Shown piece by piece: positions 46,708 to 58,901 of a DNA stretch of 64,000 bases. Within the stretch, counting starts at the first letter, position 1. The number at the start of each line of letters is the position of its first letter. Source of the DNA: Turbatrix aceti (taxonomy: Eukaryota > Nematoda > Chromadorea > Rhabditida > Panagrolaimidae); assembly GCA_963969345.1 (NCBI GenBank), contig OZ017767.1, positions 7,778,739-7,842,738 on the forward strand, written 5' to 3'. Made by a program: the position numbers and the translations under genes. Under the pieces are notes generated by a model. It saw only the letters and a list, made by a program, of their open reading frames with translations. It made no database searches and was not told the origin of the DNA.

Positions 46708-47100
46708 CAGACATGAAAACGGGCCTAATTTTTAGGCCCAGGCCCGGCCCGGCCCGGCCCGTCGAAAGCCCGGCCCAGGCCCGGGCCGGGCCGGCCCGAA
46801 ATTATCCCCTCTGTTTTTTTTCGAATTTTTATCCAAAAAAATAGCAGCCAATCGTTATATAAATGACATAAATAACTCGTTTTTATTCAAAATACCATGT
46901 TTTCTATCTGTAGAGACTAAATTTTGTTAAAAATAACCAAAATGCAGTAAATTTTTATAATTTTTTACATTATTTATTAAATAACGGGCCATAACGGGCT
47001 TTTCCGGGCCTACTGAAAAGTCACAGGCCCGCCCAAGCCCGGCCCGGGCCTGGGCCGGGCCCGGGCCGGGCCGGGCTTCGGCGGGCCATTTTCATGTCTG
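46708..47100. mobile_element. Non-autonomous hAT miniature element, GGCCCGG-motif family
   Basis: Terminal repeats CAGACATGAAAA and TTTTCATGTCTG are flanked by a perfect 8-bp target duplication GTCCTGAC at 46700-46707 and 47101-47108. Dense GGCCCGG / CCGGGCC arrays occupy the first about 90 and last about 110 bases. The 180-bp middle is AT-rich and non-coding. It is inserted at the edge of a tandem CCTGACACG repeat. Confidence 0.95.
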
Positions 47101-47101
47101 G

Positions 47102-47560
47102 TCCTGACACGATTTTTTTGATTTGATTTCTTGGCGCAATTTGATGCTCGTTTTCTCGACACGATTTTTGATAACGGTGTGATAATTTATCATTTTCGAC
47201 TTCACTTGGCCTAAAATAGATTTTTTGGGAGGTTTTCCTGTCGAAAATTATCAAAAACAGTTCAAAACAACTTTGGTACGCAAAACGTGTCTCCTGGCAC
47301 GATTTTTTTTGTGATTTGATTTCTCGGCGCGATTTTATTTACGTAACGGTTGTTGTCTTTCAAAAAGTCCAAAAAAAAGTTCAAACGTCGTTGAGCATCT
47401 CCTGACACGATTGTTTTTGTGATTTCATTTCTTAACACGATTTCATGTTCGTTCTCTTGACACGATTTTAGGTAACTGTTTGATAACTTACCATTTTGTG
47501 TTTTGCCTGTCCTAAAATAGCTTTTTTTGTATCTTCCTCCAAAAATAGTTCAAACATCTG
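47102..47560. repeat. Diverged tandem repeat with CCTGACACG(A)TTTTT units
   Basis: Unit starts are visible at about 47103, 47293 and 47401 (CCTGACACGATTTTTTTGAT, CCTGGCACGATTTTTTTTGT, CCTGACACGATTGTTTTTGT). Shared downstream strings include GATTTGATTTCT, CCTAAAATAG and AGTTCAAA. Unit length is uneven (about 110 and 190 bp) because of internal deletion. Confidence 0.65.
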
Positions 47561-49419
47561 TTTTTTTCGAGTCAGTCGTAACGTGCATCCTGTCCCATCT
47601 CTTGCAGCATCTTGATAGCTATTTTTTCCGACACATTTTCCGCCCCCCACTTTGCACCCATCTATTTTTTTTTTCCATTTTTTCGCCTGTTCTCCTCACA
47701 TCCAGCTGATTGTCACTCCTGCTAGCCACAGGCCCAGCCAGCGCAATTGTCCATCGCACGTCACCGCACTCTTTGAAACAACAATTTTTTTTTCTTTTTT
47801 TTTCCTCCTCAGCACGCCTGCGGCGTTCATTGGTATTTGTCAAGCAAAATCTACTATAATGTGCACATGCTTGATGATTGTATTTACCCGCGTACGTACT
47901 GTTTGCCTGGACCTGGATTGACTCACCTCCCCCCAGGTGAGGGAAGGCCCCCCCCTCCCTCCTTCGAGAGGGTGTAGGTACGAGAAAAGCGAGCGATAAG
48001 CCCTCCTCTTGACAACGATAAGAGGGTTGTTTCATTTCCTCTTCGAGAGACTATTCCGATTCTTTTCTGTACAACTTACCCGGTTTTTTCTTGTAAGATG
48101 GATATTAGATCATTCACGGATGTCAAATTCCCACAAGTTGCCAAAAAATACATATACGCGCGTCCTCAAAACTGGTTCGATGTGATCGTAAATATGTCTG
48201 TATGTATGTTCTATATGCAAGTCGTAAAATGTAACAATTTGTAAAAAAAAAGAAGTTTGAAGAAGTTTTTGGGGCATCACAAAAAAAATTGTGATGGATA
48301 ATTTGTTGTTCAATTGGACTTCTTCTTCTTCTCCTTCTTCTTTTTCTACGGCGGCGCGCAGCATCAATCCATCTTTCCCGCCAAAAAACAAACCAGATCG
48401 TGTGATCGGTGCTTGCGCACTCTGTTTGCCATTCGCGGTCCGGTCGAAAGCGGAGGAGGGCGACCGACTGCTTTGCCAGCCCGCGCTTTTTGCATATTCG
48501 ATTTTTGGACCTCTCCGCTTTCTGTTCGTATTCGTTTGTGTGCGCAACTTACTGACTGCAGTCTTGTCGTTTGCCAATTGCATTGCATTTTTGCCAGACT
48601 TTTTCATCGATTTTTCTTTTATTTTGATGATTTTTACCATCAAAACTTCTTTTTTCTCCTCAAAGATCTCAAAATACTGTCAATTTGTGTTTTTTACCCG
48701 TCAACAAGCTTTTTTTTTTTGGCGCGCGTGTTGTTTTGTGTTCACTTGAAGTGTTCGGTTCGGAATTCGGCGTTCGCTTTTGTTTTACTCTTTTCTCTCC
48801 CATTTCTTTTTTTTCAATCTATTTTGTTATTTTTTTTGTTCACGGATTTTTGAGTGGCTCTCCTGGAAGATGTAAGCAGGTATAAATGCTATTGTGTGCC
48901 TGTCTCCTTCATAAGTAGTCAGTTAGAGGTGCTTACCTGCTCTATAACCGATTTTTGGCTTTTGTGTTTACGTTAGAACAAAAATTACCTTTTTTACGAT
49001 TAAAACGAGTGATAAGATTAAAAAATACGGTCTTCCAACGATTATTTCGCGGTTTGAAATCGTAAACAATATTACGGTGTGAAAAGTAACATTTTTTGCA
49101 TCATTTTTTGTTATTCCGGTTTTACTGCTCTCGCAGCGAAAATTAAATTTCATACCCGCGGATTTTTCATTTTGAGTTTTTGTTACCTACGTTTTTTTAT
49201 TTATAGTTTTTTTGACGCTGTTTGATCACTTTTTGCGTGTAATTTAAATTTTTCGTGCGTACATTTTTCATGTTTTGTTTATTTTTGTTCGTTTTCAGAT
49301 TAGGAAGGGTGTCCTATCCCCCCTCAGCCCTTCCACCTCCCCAGCTAACCGTCCAGTCAACAAACAATCCGGCCCATGCCCATATCCGGAAGGTAGTCGA
49401 ACGCCTGTTGGTCGTCGTA
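47561..49419. other. Upstream region of the RhoGAP gene
   Basis: No convincing exon before 49299, where a TTTTCAG acceptor opens the frame leading to the RhoGAP start. The 5'UTR and promoter presumably lie here. An inverted repeat AGCAGGTA / TACCTGCT flanks about 48877-48942. Confidence 0.35.
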
Positions 49420-52400
49420 ATGACGTCTTCTTCATCATCTTCGCTTGATCTATTTTCCTTTCCCGGTGGCAGTAATAATGCGACTACAACCACGCTATTT
49501 GCCCACATGCGAAATCGTCGGATGTGCCGACAGCCGCCATCTGTGATATCCGCGGCAAAGCTTACCCTCGAGAACGTCGCGGCCTACAATGTCGAAGTCG
49601 ATGTCGGAGATACTCGTACAAGTACCGTAATCCGTCTTCGAGAGGTTCCTGCGTGAGTTTTTAATTTTTTTTGCCTATTTTTTTGCATTTGTCTGTTTTT
49701 TTTTCAGTTTCCTAATTGATGCCTTTGCAACATTCGGCCGACTAAACGGGTGCCATACCGAAGGCATCTTCCGTAAGGAAGGATCTTCAACTCGATGGCG
49801 TCAGGGCTGTCTGCCGCTCTTTTTCGGCGCTGAACGCATCCCAGACACATTTCTCGTCCACGATGTTTGCTGCCTTATCAAGCGTTTTTTTCGCGATCTC
49901 AAGTCTCCTATTTTTGGAAACAAGGAGGAACAGATTCTCAAGTTTGCAACCACGATGAAGGAAGACGGCCAGGAAAAGGTGAACATCTTCAAGGCGTTCA
50001 TGGATCTCGTTGACAAGCTTCCCCAGTCGCATGTCAGTACGCTTGGTTATCTTATGCGGTGTCTACATGAGGTTTGTTTTTTTCAAAAATTATAAAATTA
50101 ATTTTCATTATTTTTTCACTTTTTTTTTCAAATCATTTTTTACCGATTTTTTTGAAAAAAACCCATTTTCCATCAAAAAAATTCCAGGTCTGCTCAATGT
50201 CGGACGTTCACCTCATGACTACCGAGAACGTCGCCAAAATGTTCGCTCCCTGCCTCTTTACCCCTCCTCCGACGCCCGAAGTCGGTATGAAGTCCAAAAA
50301 ACGAGAATCCCGTGAAAACCTTGTCATCGAAGCTCGAAACTATAAAAAGAACCTCGACATGATGGCTTTTGCCGTCCAGGTGTTCATCGAAAACGCCCAT
50401 AGCATCGGAGTGCCGTCCAACTGCTACAAGGCTTCTCGTCGTCCTTCGGACATCAAAAAGAAGGAACACAGACTCATCATGTCGTCTGCGATGCGTCCAC
50501 CCGTCCCGGAAGACAGGCAGTCGCCTACGCCTTCTTCGTCGGCTCGAAGTGAGCAGTCGAACGATCATCACCTGGCATCCGGCTCAGACCACGGCCATGG
50601 CATCCATTCAGCGCTCAGGAAACAATCCAGGTCGTCAAACAACCTCGCGGCGATCGCAGCGACTTTTGTATCCTCCCGAGGAGCGGTTTCGACCGGCGGA
50701 GCGACTCCCAGCAGGAATATGGAAGAAAACGCGCTTGCGAAGAAAAGATCAAAACAGCAGCGGTCTAATTCGGTTGTAAAGTTTTACGGAGCGATCAGTC
50801 GACATTTTAAGAAATCAACGAGCAATTTGGCGGCTTCGGATATGGCACAGGGAATTATGATGAATACTCCCGATCCTCCGAGACTGGAAAACAAGCGGAT
50901 TCCCATGCGGGAGAAGGTCGTTACTCCTTCGCCGTCTCCGGATTCCCTTCAAAAGCAGCAGCACGTCGTACAACTCAAGGATCAAAATCGATGGACAACC
51001 CCCCAAGCCGAGATTTCAAACGCCGTGATCTCGCCCAAAGATTCAATGTCCAAGAAAAGACTTCCCCTCCCGAATTTTGATACACAAACTCAAACTCCGA
51101 TTTTGGGAACGAAGACGAGCGCTCTGGTTTCTCCGATGCCGCAGAGGACACCCAACGGTCATGATTCTGGGCACGATGATAAGAAAGAGAATATTCAAAT
51201 CGCGGAGGCTAAAAAATCGGATGTCGGTAGTGGCGGTGAGAATGTTCGCGTCAAGACCCCTCATCTCCAGAAAAAAGAACCGATGGGCATCTCGACGCTG
51301 CACAACATTCAGCGACACGCTACCCAGCTGAACAGAAGGCCCGAGCGAAGGGTTATGGACCGAGAACGTCGACACACTGCTCCGGTGGCCGCTGCGCTGA
51401 AGAGAAATCAGCCGAATACGCCGTCTTCGGGATTGTCGACTAAAAGTGGGTTTTTTGGGGTCTTTTTTTGGATTTGGCTTCTTTTTGAAAAATTTGACAA
51501 AAATTGTGATCTTTTTTAATTTTCTGCTTTTTGAAAAAAAATTTGACCGGAAAATGTTTTTTTTAATTTGAAAATTTTAATTTGACCGGTAAATGCGTTT
51601 TTTTTGAAAAAAGCTACGAAAAAAATAATATTTTTTTTTTACTAAAAAAAGCTACGAAAAAATAATAAATTTTTTTTACGGCAGTGAATTTTTGCCGAAA
51701 AATTTGTCCGAAAAACAAATAAAAAGCGCGAATTTAAAATTCATCTCAGATTCTAAATTTTGAGATTTTTTTGCCCGCGGTGCAATTTCACAAAAATGCT
51801 TGATTTCTATAAAATGTTGCGGATTTCTAATTTTTTTTTTTTCAAAATTTTTATTTTTTTTTTTTTGAAGTTTGAAAAAATGCAAACAAAAAAATTTCGA
51901 AATAAGATATAAAAAAAATTTTAAATCCTAAATTTCAACCATTTTTTCTTTCCAGAACCAGTCAGAGTGGCATCCCGGAGAAACTCGTCCAAAGGCTCCC
52001 ACCGAAACAGCTCAGTTTCCTCAGAATCATCCGAAGACGGTCTCGACTTGAACGTCACAAAACTCAAGATCTCAGACCAAATCAGACGGGCACGAAAGGG
52101 CCAGCGCACCCGTCAACGAGGACCCACGGATTCGATGTCAAACATCCTGGGCAATCCCTTTGAAAACAGCATTGATCTCGGGGATTCAAGGCTTCCGGAT
52201 ACCGGCATCGATAACGATAACGATCAACTTCACACCAGCGGTGAGAATTTCTTGGACGTCGGTGGAACGGATACAACGATTACTTCGGATGCTTCGACGA
52301 CGCTGGATGCGTCGATGGACATGAATCGACAGATTTCGCAGCGAGCGTTGTCTGTGCCTTCGCCGGCTGCTGCGCCGATGAAATCTATTCTGAGGAAGCC

Positions 52401-55058
52401 TACGCTGTCGGTTGATGTGCACGTCACTTCGCCGGCTCCAACTAGGAGTTATTCGTCGAAGGAACACGCTCAGGTGACGCCGTCCCCGGATTCTGGGTGT
52501 TCGTCGGCTTCTTCGAGGCAGTTGCTGGATCAGATCAGCGTCAAGGCGGCCAGTGTACAGAGTTCCCTTTCTGGTAGGTTTTTTATAGGGTGGCGGGTTC
52601 CAAAAATTGGTATTTTTACGAAATTGACGTGTTTTTGTCAAAAAAAACTCGGAAAAATACACAATTTTGTATCTGTGAAAATTGTACCTAAATTTTGATT
52701 TTTTGGACAAAAAAACTGCGGGGTTTTGAACCGTGTTCAAAAATTTGGGGTCGCAAAAAAATTAGGTTTTTACTAAAACTTACGTATTTTTGCAAAAATA
52801 ACTCATGAAAAAACTTTTTTATTGCATTTCAAATTTAAAAAAAAAATGCGGTATAAGATTTTTTTTCGTCTTTGTTTTTACAAAGAAAAGATTTGAAAAA
52901 AAATAATTTGCAAACCCAAAAATTTAAGAATTTTTGAATCGGGTGTTCGAAATTTCTGGTTTTGGATCGGATATCCGCAAAATCGGGGTTTCAACGCGAA
53001 AAAATCGGAGTTTCACCAAAATGACGTATTTTTATGCGAAAAAGTAAAAAAGATTGTATTTTTGTTCTTTTTTTTGAGTTTCACCGAAAAAAATTTTTTT
53101 AGGCCATCAAGACACTCATTTCCCGATCCAGGCCACGAGATCGGTCGACACTGCTCTCAACGACGACAGTTTCCATCATCATCATCAAGTTTCACGAACG
53201 GTCACCGAACAACCCCAATTCCACTCTTCGCTCGCCGACAGCCACCATCACAAGCCTCTCTGCCAGGCGCCACCGAGACCACCCCATCAGAACAGTCCCA
53301 TGTCTCCGTCGATGCACAACTTCGAGCCGGTCTTCGCAGTCCCGATGATGCCGGCCTCCCACCGGCGACCGACGTCATCTTCCGTCTCGAGCAGCAGCAC
53401 GCCTTCTCGCGTCGATATCCGTTCTTCGGGGACGTCTATCATGCTGCACACCGCTTCGAGTCGGGCAAAGTGCCGGGAACCAATCAAATCGACTTCTTCG
53501 AGCCGCGCGAGTTCAAAATCGCCTTCGAGGATGAATATGTCGCGTCCCGTCTATTCGAGTCGTCAAACGAGCGATGCGTCGATGTCTGATTTTTGCAGAC
53601 CCAGTCTGACAGGTATCACGGGCTCAGGTGTAGTCGGGAAGCGGATTGAACAGCTCGAGCAGTTATCGGTCCATTCTTCCTTCAAACCTGGCACGACGCC
53701 GGTTTTTGCGGTATGTTGAGATTTTTTGGGGTATTTGACAGTTTTTTTGATTTTTGAAACAAAATTGGGGGTATTTTACGGTTTTTTGGGGTATCTGATT
53801 GTTTTTTTTTACATTTTTTTGGCTTGTGGGAATTTTTACTGGTTTTTTTTGGGTTTTGACTGTGTTTTTTTTAGATTTTTGAATATGTTTTAAGGTTTAG
53901 ATTTTTTGGGGGGTTTTGACTGTTTTATTTTTATTTTTACATTATTTGGATTTTATGCAAATTTTTTTGGGATAAATTTTTTTTGGGTTTTTTACTGGGT
54001 TTCTTACTTTTTTTTGTATTTTGAATTTTTTTTAGACTTTTTTGGGGTTTTTCAGACGATGCCAGCCGACCTAAGCCGTCGAACGTCTAAGCCGATGGTT
54101 AAACCGGCTTCGCATAACTTTTCCTTCGAGCCATTTTCTGGATCTACTCGTTCGTCTTTCGCTTCGAATTCCAATTCCACAACCGGATCTTCGTCATTTA
54201 CGTCTACACGAACCCAAAATGATGGCAGTAAGTCTCATTGTTGATTTTTGATTGATTCATTTTTCACTTTCCTTTTCCCTCTTTGATGTGTGTGAAGTTC
54301 AACTTCTTTTTTCTACGATTTTCCCTGACTGTACACGATTGATTGGTTTATCCTGAGGTGCTACTAACACACTTGGGACAAAGGAGCACTTTTTGTGTTT
54401 TTATGTGCAAACAGGCGTTTTTTGTTGATTTTTTGACAGAAAATGGACTGTTTGCAAGTTTTTGCACTCGTTGGATGCTCACGTTCACTAACTAACAAAA
54501 AAAATCACCAACCAACACCGCTTAAAAATGTACAATAGAACGCGCAATTCGCACAGCACGTCCCGCAAAAAATTTTGTGTATGTATTTCATTGTCAAATG
54601 CTTATCATTTGTTTTTTTTATTTGTTACAGTAGCCAAGAGTAAGGTATCGAGGCTGGCAGCTGCCCGTCGGGAGAAAGAAATTCCCCGAACGCCGATCAA
54701 GACTCCCCGAGCCTCCAAGCTGCCTATCGACAAGAAGGACACGCCAAAGACCCCTCGTGGGAGCAAAGTCCGGGTCGGCGAGCGACGGGATAACTATTCC
54801 GCTCGTCTTCAGCTGCAGAATGCCATGACCCGGCTTTCCATCTTTGGCTCGAGAAACAACGATGGCAATACTTCTGTCAGCCGACCGACGACACCGAAAC
54901 TCCCGACGATGGGGGAGGAGATGTCACCGACTTCGCCCCGCTTTGCACGGATTCGTGCCCATCGCTCGCCCTCGCCGGGAGTCAGTCTGAGGCGAAGCAG
55001 ACTAACTCCCAACGGGGACAAGCTGAGGATCGTGCCTGGAAGTGCACTTGAGTTTTAG
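49420..55058 (+). CDS. RhoGAP protein, ARHGAP11A / RGA-3/4-like
   Basis: Seven exons: 49420-49652, 49708-50071, 50188-51445, 51956-52573, 53103-53710, 54056-54227, 54631-55058, about 1226 residues. The RhoGAP domain (about 60-235) has the arginine-finger loop HTEGIFRKEGSSTR, LIKRFFRDLKSPIF and the helix MTTENVAKMFAPCLF. The roughly 990-residue tail is disordered, rich in Ser, Pro and basic residues, with many SP/TP sites (IPRTPIKTPR, KDTPKTPRGSK) as expected of a mitotically phosphorylated protein. In this family the domain inactivates RhoA during cytokinesis and cortical contraction. The start is the first Met after an acceptor at 49298; the frame extends upstream without another good Met, so a 5' coding exon is possible. 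Confidence 0.88.
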
Positions 55059-56214
55059 CCACCCGAATCTTTTTTTTGCTTGCTTGCGCAGTAGTTTTTT
55101 TTTTTTGGTTGTATGTAGTATTTTTTTTGATCCATGCTTGCTAACAACGACCCACCCCTGCCTGCTTTGCTTGATTACGAACGATGATAACCGCGATGTA
55201 TTCCTTCCGTTGGTATTTGTTTTGTTTTTTTTTTCTCGATCTCCCGACCGACCGACAGAGAGATATTGATTGTTCATTCATTCCTTGATACATTTCTTTC
55301 CACAATTGTTGTTGTCCATTCCGATTCTTTGTGTGCCTTTTTGATTGTTGATACGATTGATTGATTGTTTGACTGCCTATCCCCCCCTTTCCGATCATTG
55401 ACTGATTATTACCGTCCAAGTTGGCTCAGCCGCCAAATCTTGGCCTTCTTCCCTCGTTCTCGACTGACACAACTGCCCCTTTCTCGATACAAACTCATGC
55501 TTTTGTGACAAATAAAAAAGCAACGTGTGTACGCTTGAAAAACGGTGCGCGAGAGTGAATTGGATATGAGTGTTCGAATTTTTTTTTCGTAAACATAATT
55601 TTATTGCAAAGTTGGGAACATTTGTAAAAAAATTTTTGGTTTCAAAAAATTTTCGGTTCAAAATTTTTCACCATAATTTTTTTTATAATACTGTATTTCA
55701 ATTTTTTTCACAAATTAACGGTGTTCCACGATTCGATAACTTTTTTTCGCGCGCGAATGAATAGGAAATGAGTGTTCGAATTTTTGGTTTGAAAAAATTT
55801 GAGAAACTGCGTGAAAAAAAATTTTTTTTTCAACAAATAATTTTTTTTGAAAAACCAAAAAAAGATTATCCGCATTACCAATTTTTTTGACTAAATTTCA
55901 AATATTAAATTAACTGTGTTTCATGACTTCCGAACTTTTTTTCCGCGAATTGGCAACGAGTGTTTCTCAAAATTATTTTTTTGCAAATAAATTTTTTTTA
56001 ACATTTGTTTTTTGCAAAAAATTCAATCATGGAAACATGCATAAAATTTTTTTTGTTGCGTCCGAAAAAAAAAATTCGCGTGACAAGTAACAAACAATTT
56101 TTTTAACTGAATTTCGATTGTTCTTTCAAATTAACAGTGTTCCACAACTTTCTAACTTTTTTTTTCTTTTCTTTTTTTTCGAACGCAAATCAGAATCCAC
56201 ATCAATTTTTTCAG
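55059..56214 (+). other. RhoGAP 3'UTR or long intron with tandem units
   Basis: AATAAA at 55511-55516 can end the 55058 isoform. From 55550 on, three diverged units of about 200 bp recur, each with AAATTAACxGTGTTxCA..CTTTTTTT (about 55716, 55910, 56135) and GAGTGTTCGAATTTTT-like strings. No other gene. Confidence 0.5.
55511..55516 (+). terminator. Poly(A) signal after RhoGAP exon 7
   Basis: Canonical AATAAA about 450 bases after the stop codon of the 55058 isoform, on the coding strand. Confidence 0.45.
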
Positions 56215-56441
56215 TGGACACGAGCTCATCCGAACGTCTGTTGCGTGACGACAACCACTCATTCGGCGGGTACAATCTCGACGACGACGATGCCTCCGTC
56301 GAGGTCGTGTCGATGGGCGCCGAGGGTTACGACTACTGCGAGGACCCCTTCGTCAGCGGGGGCTCTCGGGGCCGACGCAGCGACTGTGGCACGCTCATCT
56401 TCCAGAGCCATCCCACCCCACCCACCGCGACTGCCGAATAA
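56215..56441 (+). CDS. Probable alternative last exon of the RhoGAP gene
   Basis: A 75-codon open segment with codon use like real exons, preceded by TTTTTTCAG and closed by a stop overlapping AATAAA (56437-56442). It encodes an acidic, Ser-rich tail (DTSSSERLLRDDNHSFGGY..DDDDASVEVVSMG). The acceptor needs one base from the preceding exon, which matches the donor after exon 6 (54227, GGC A|GTAAG), so exon 6 could splice here and skip exon 7. It has no start of its own and no other plus-strand gene is nearby. Existence of the isoform is inferred. Confidence 0.5.
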
Positions 56442-56825
56442 AACAAACAAACAAACATTATTCGAACGTCGAAAATTCAGAGATCACAGAAATCGGCAAC
56501 AAGAACAGCAAAAAAAACGGCATTAAAAAAAAAAAATCATCTCACTCAAAAAAATGACTCAACTGCTACGAATTTCGCAGATTTGCAGAAAATCATCGGA
56601 TTGGCCGGTCGATTAATCAATCATCACCTTGTTAAATTAATGACTGCCCTGTTTCGGGTACGGGACAACAATTTTGAAGATAATAATAAAAAAAAAGTTG
56701 GAAAAAACACAGAATCAATCACGGGACACTCGTTTGTTGTTTTTTTGCTGCATTACACGTTGCGAATGGGAATCGACCTAAAATAAATAAAATCCGTCAA
56801 AACAAAAAAAAATAAAAAACCATAC

Positions 56826-58901
56826 TCAAATGTCAAGCCCCAACGGCAGCTTGTAAACATGTCCAACGGAGGTCACAGCGCTGTACGCAAAAACATTGTT
56901 CACAGGTTCGCCATTCTGCGACAGGGATTTGATGGCTTCCTGCGAGAGCACGGCACCGACGATCGCGTTCACAGATGGCATGACGGGCGGCGAGATGTAC
57001 AGAGGGTCGGGTTTGCCGTCTCCGTCCGATGCGAGGGCTTGGAGAGCGAGATCCGTCGCGACGGAGGGATTCGCCGCAGCGTATTCCATGAGGTCGTCGG
57101 CTTCGACCGAGCGCCCATTCAGCTGTTCAACAGTCAGCAGAACTGAAAAAAAGAGAGAAAGCGTTAAAAAACGATAGAAAACCTTTAAAAAAACCAAAAA
57201 AACATGAAAACGGATCGTAAACAAAATTTGCTCCAAAAACCCCAAACGAACGTAATTTTTCATTTTTTAAACGTAATTATTCTTCAAAAACAAAAAAACT
57301 AACTAAAAAACTAACCAGAATTATCGTAAATCAAAATTGAACGCAATTTTCTTTCCGAAATCCAAAATTGAACGTAAACTTCCATCAAAAACAAAAAATT
57401 TAAAAATGACAAAAAAATGTTCTTTTTTCTCAAAACCCAAAATAAAATAGATTTTCCACCCGGGACCCAAACTAAACGTAATTTTTCATTCAAAACGCAA
57501 AACTGGACGTAAACTTCCAAAAAGTTATCGTATACCAAAACTGAATGTCAATTTCGCCCCAAGAACCCAAATAAAACGTAAATTTCCTCCAAGAAAACAA
57601 ATTGACTGTACTTTTCGCTCCGAAACTCAAATAAAACGTAAATTTCCCTGAAAAACCCCAAAAACTCACTTTTGTTGAGCAAAAAGATGCCAGGCTTGGT
57701 GCGTCGGATGATTTTCTTGGTCAACTTTTCCGGATCGACGACAAAAGCCTCCTCGAACGACGGAAAGTAGAACTTTCGCTTGATCTTGTCGTCATCGATC
57801 GTAATCTTGGCTATTTCATCCGTTTTGGCGCGCTTTTTCGCGACTTCACCCGAGTCAGGGTCATCATCGTGTTCGACGACGTTGTGCTGCTTCGGAGCGT
57901 CCACGAGGAATTCGATCGTGTCAAAGTCGAAGAAAGCGAATCCCGTCCAGCCGAAGACGTTTCCCGCGATGAATCGAATCGCCTGGGCTCGGCAGAGGTC
58001 GTTGACCGCTGAGATGACCTCCCGGCACTGATCTGCGAGGATGACGAGGTCGAAATACATCAGAAAATCCTCGTTTTGGAGCTCTGCGAGAGATACTTCG
58101 CGGGCAGTCAGTTTGACGTGAGGGTTCAGCACTTGAACTCCGTGTTTGGCAGCTTCGGCGCGCTGAAACATCTTTTTTTCCAAAAAAAAGGGTGAAATGG
58201 TTAAAAAACAAACGTTTTTGCCGAGTGGAAGTCCGCCTTCTCCGAAGAAAAAGTTGGCACTGTCTTCGGGCTGGACGTGGGCCGAGTCAGCGATCGTAAA
58301 CGTGTTGACACCGCAGAGCATGAGATTCTTGGCGATTTCGGCGCCGAGGGGTGAGAGACCGTAAAGAAGGACATTCGAGTTTCTCAAGCTGTAAAAAAAT
58401 ACCGTAACCATGGATTTTGGAAATTCATCATAAAATTTTGACAAAAAGTAGCTTTTACAGTGAAAAATATTTAAAATGAACTTTTTTGACAAATTTTGGC
58501 ACTTTGCGGCTGAAAAACTGTAAATTTGTCGAATTGTGAACTTTTCGACAAATTTGATCTACAATCCGAAAAAATATAAAAATATAGGGCTACGTCCTTA
58601 AAAAATCCGAAAATCGCGTTTAGAAATTTTTGCAATTGGAACATCTGTTTCGGCATTTTTCATGCTGCTAACCCATAATTTTTTCGCAACAAAGGGAAAA
58701 TGTTTTTGAGCAAAACAAAATTTTAGAAAAATTTCAAAAAAAATCAAAAAAAACCCACCGATTCTGCGCGTCGAGACCCCAAAGTCGAATCTGCCGATCG
58801 TAAAGCTCCATTTCAGCCCTCGTGAGCTGTTTCGGCGCCGCTTCGCCTTGACTTCCCTCTCCGGATCCTCCAAAACCATCGATTTCCCCGGAATTCGTCA
58901 T
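56826..58901 (-). CDS. sae1: SUMO-activating enzyme subunit 1 (SAE1/AOS1)
   Basis: Four exons: 58901-58759, 58388-58214, 58162-57670, 57142-56826, 375 residues (human SAE1 has 346). The N-terminal ELYDRQIRLWGLDAQNR and NVLLYGLSPLGAEIAKNLML blocks are the ThiF/adenylation-type Rossmann fold of E1 small subunits. DVFGYHGY-like NVFGWTGFAFFD and the C-terminal PVMPSVNAIVGAVLSQEAIKSLS match the family. As in other AOS1 proteins there is no catalytic cysteine domain; it pairs with UBA2 to adenylate SUMO in the nucleus. Intron 2 is 51 bp; introns 1 and 3 hold repeats. It lies 248 bp downstream of the Gln/Pro-rich gene on the same strand and could share a transcript with it. Confidence 0.93.
57143..57669. 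repeat. Diverged short tandem repeats in SAE1 intron 3
   Basis: About ten degenerate units of 35-45 bp with the core CCAAAAxTGAACGTAAxTTTC fill most of the intron, for example at 57360, 57465, 57530, 57565 and 57625. Confidence 0.6.
58425..58690. mobile_element. Foldback miniature element, copy 3, in SAE1 intron 1
   Basis: Shares TTTTGACAAAAAGTAGCTTTTAC with the outer arm of copy 2, and ATATAAAAATATAGGGCTAC, CCGAAAATCG and TTTCGGCATTTTTCATG with copies 1 and 2. More decayed and apparently lacking part of the right arm. Confidence 0.7.

Noticed and set aside
48314..48853. Long overlapping frames on both strands around 48.1-48.9 kb
   Set aside because: Phe/Ser-rich or mirror-image translations of T- and TTC-rich sequence; no domain or splice context.
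49299..49419. Coding extension of RhoGAP upstream of 49420
   Set aside because: The frame is open to the acceptor at 49298 but there is no initiating Met before 49420 and no identifiable upstream exon; kept as an open possibility only.
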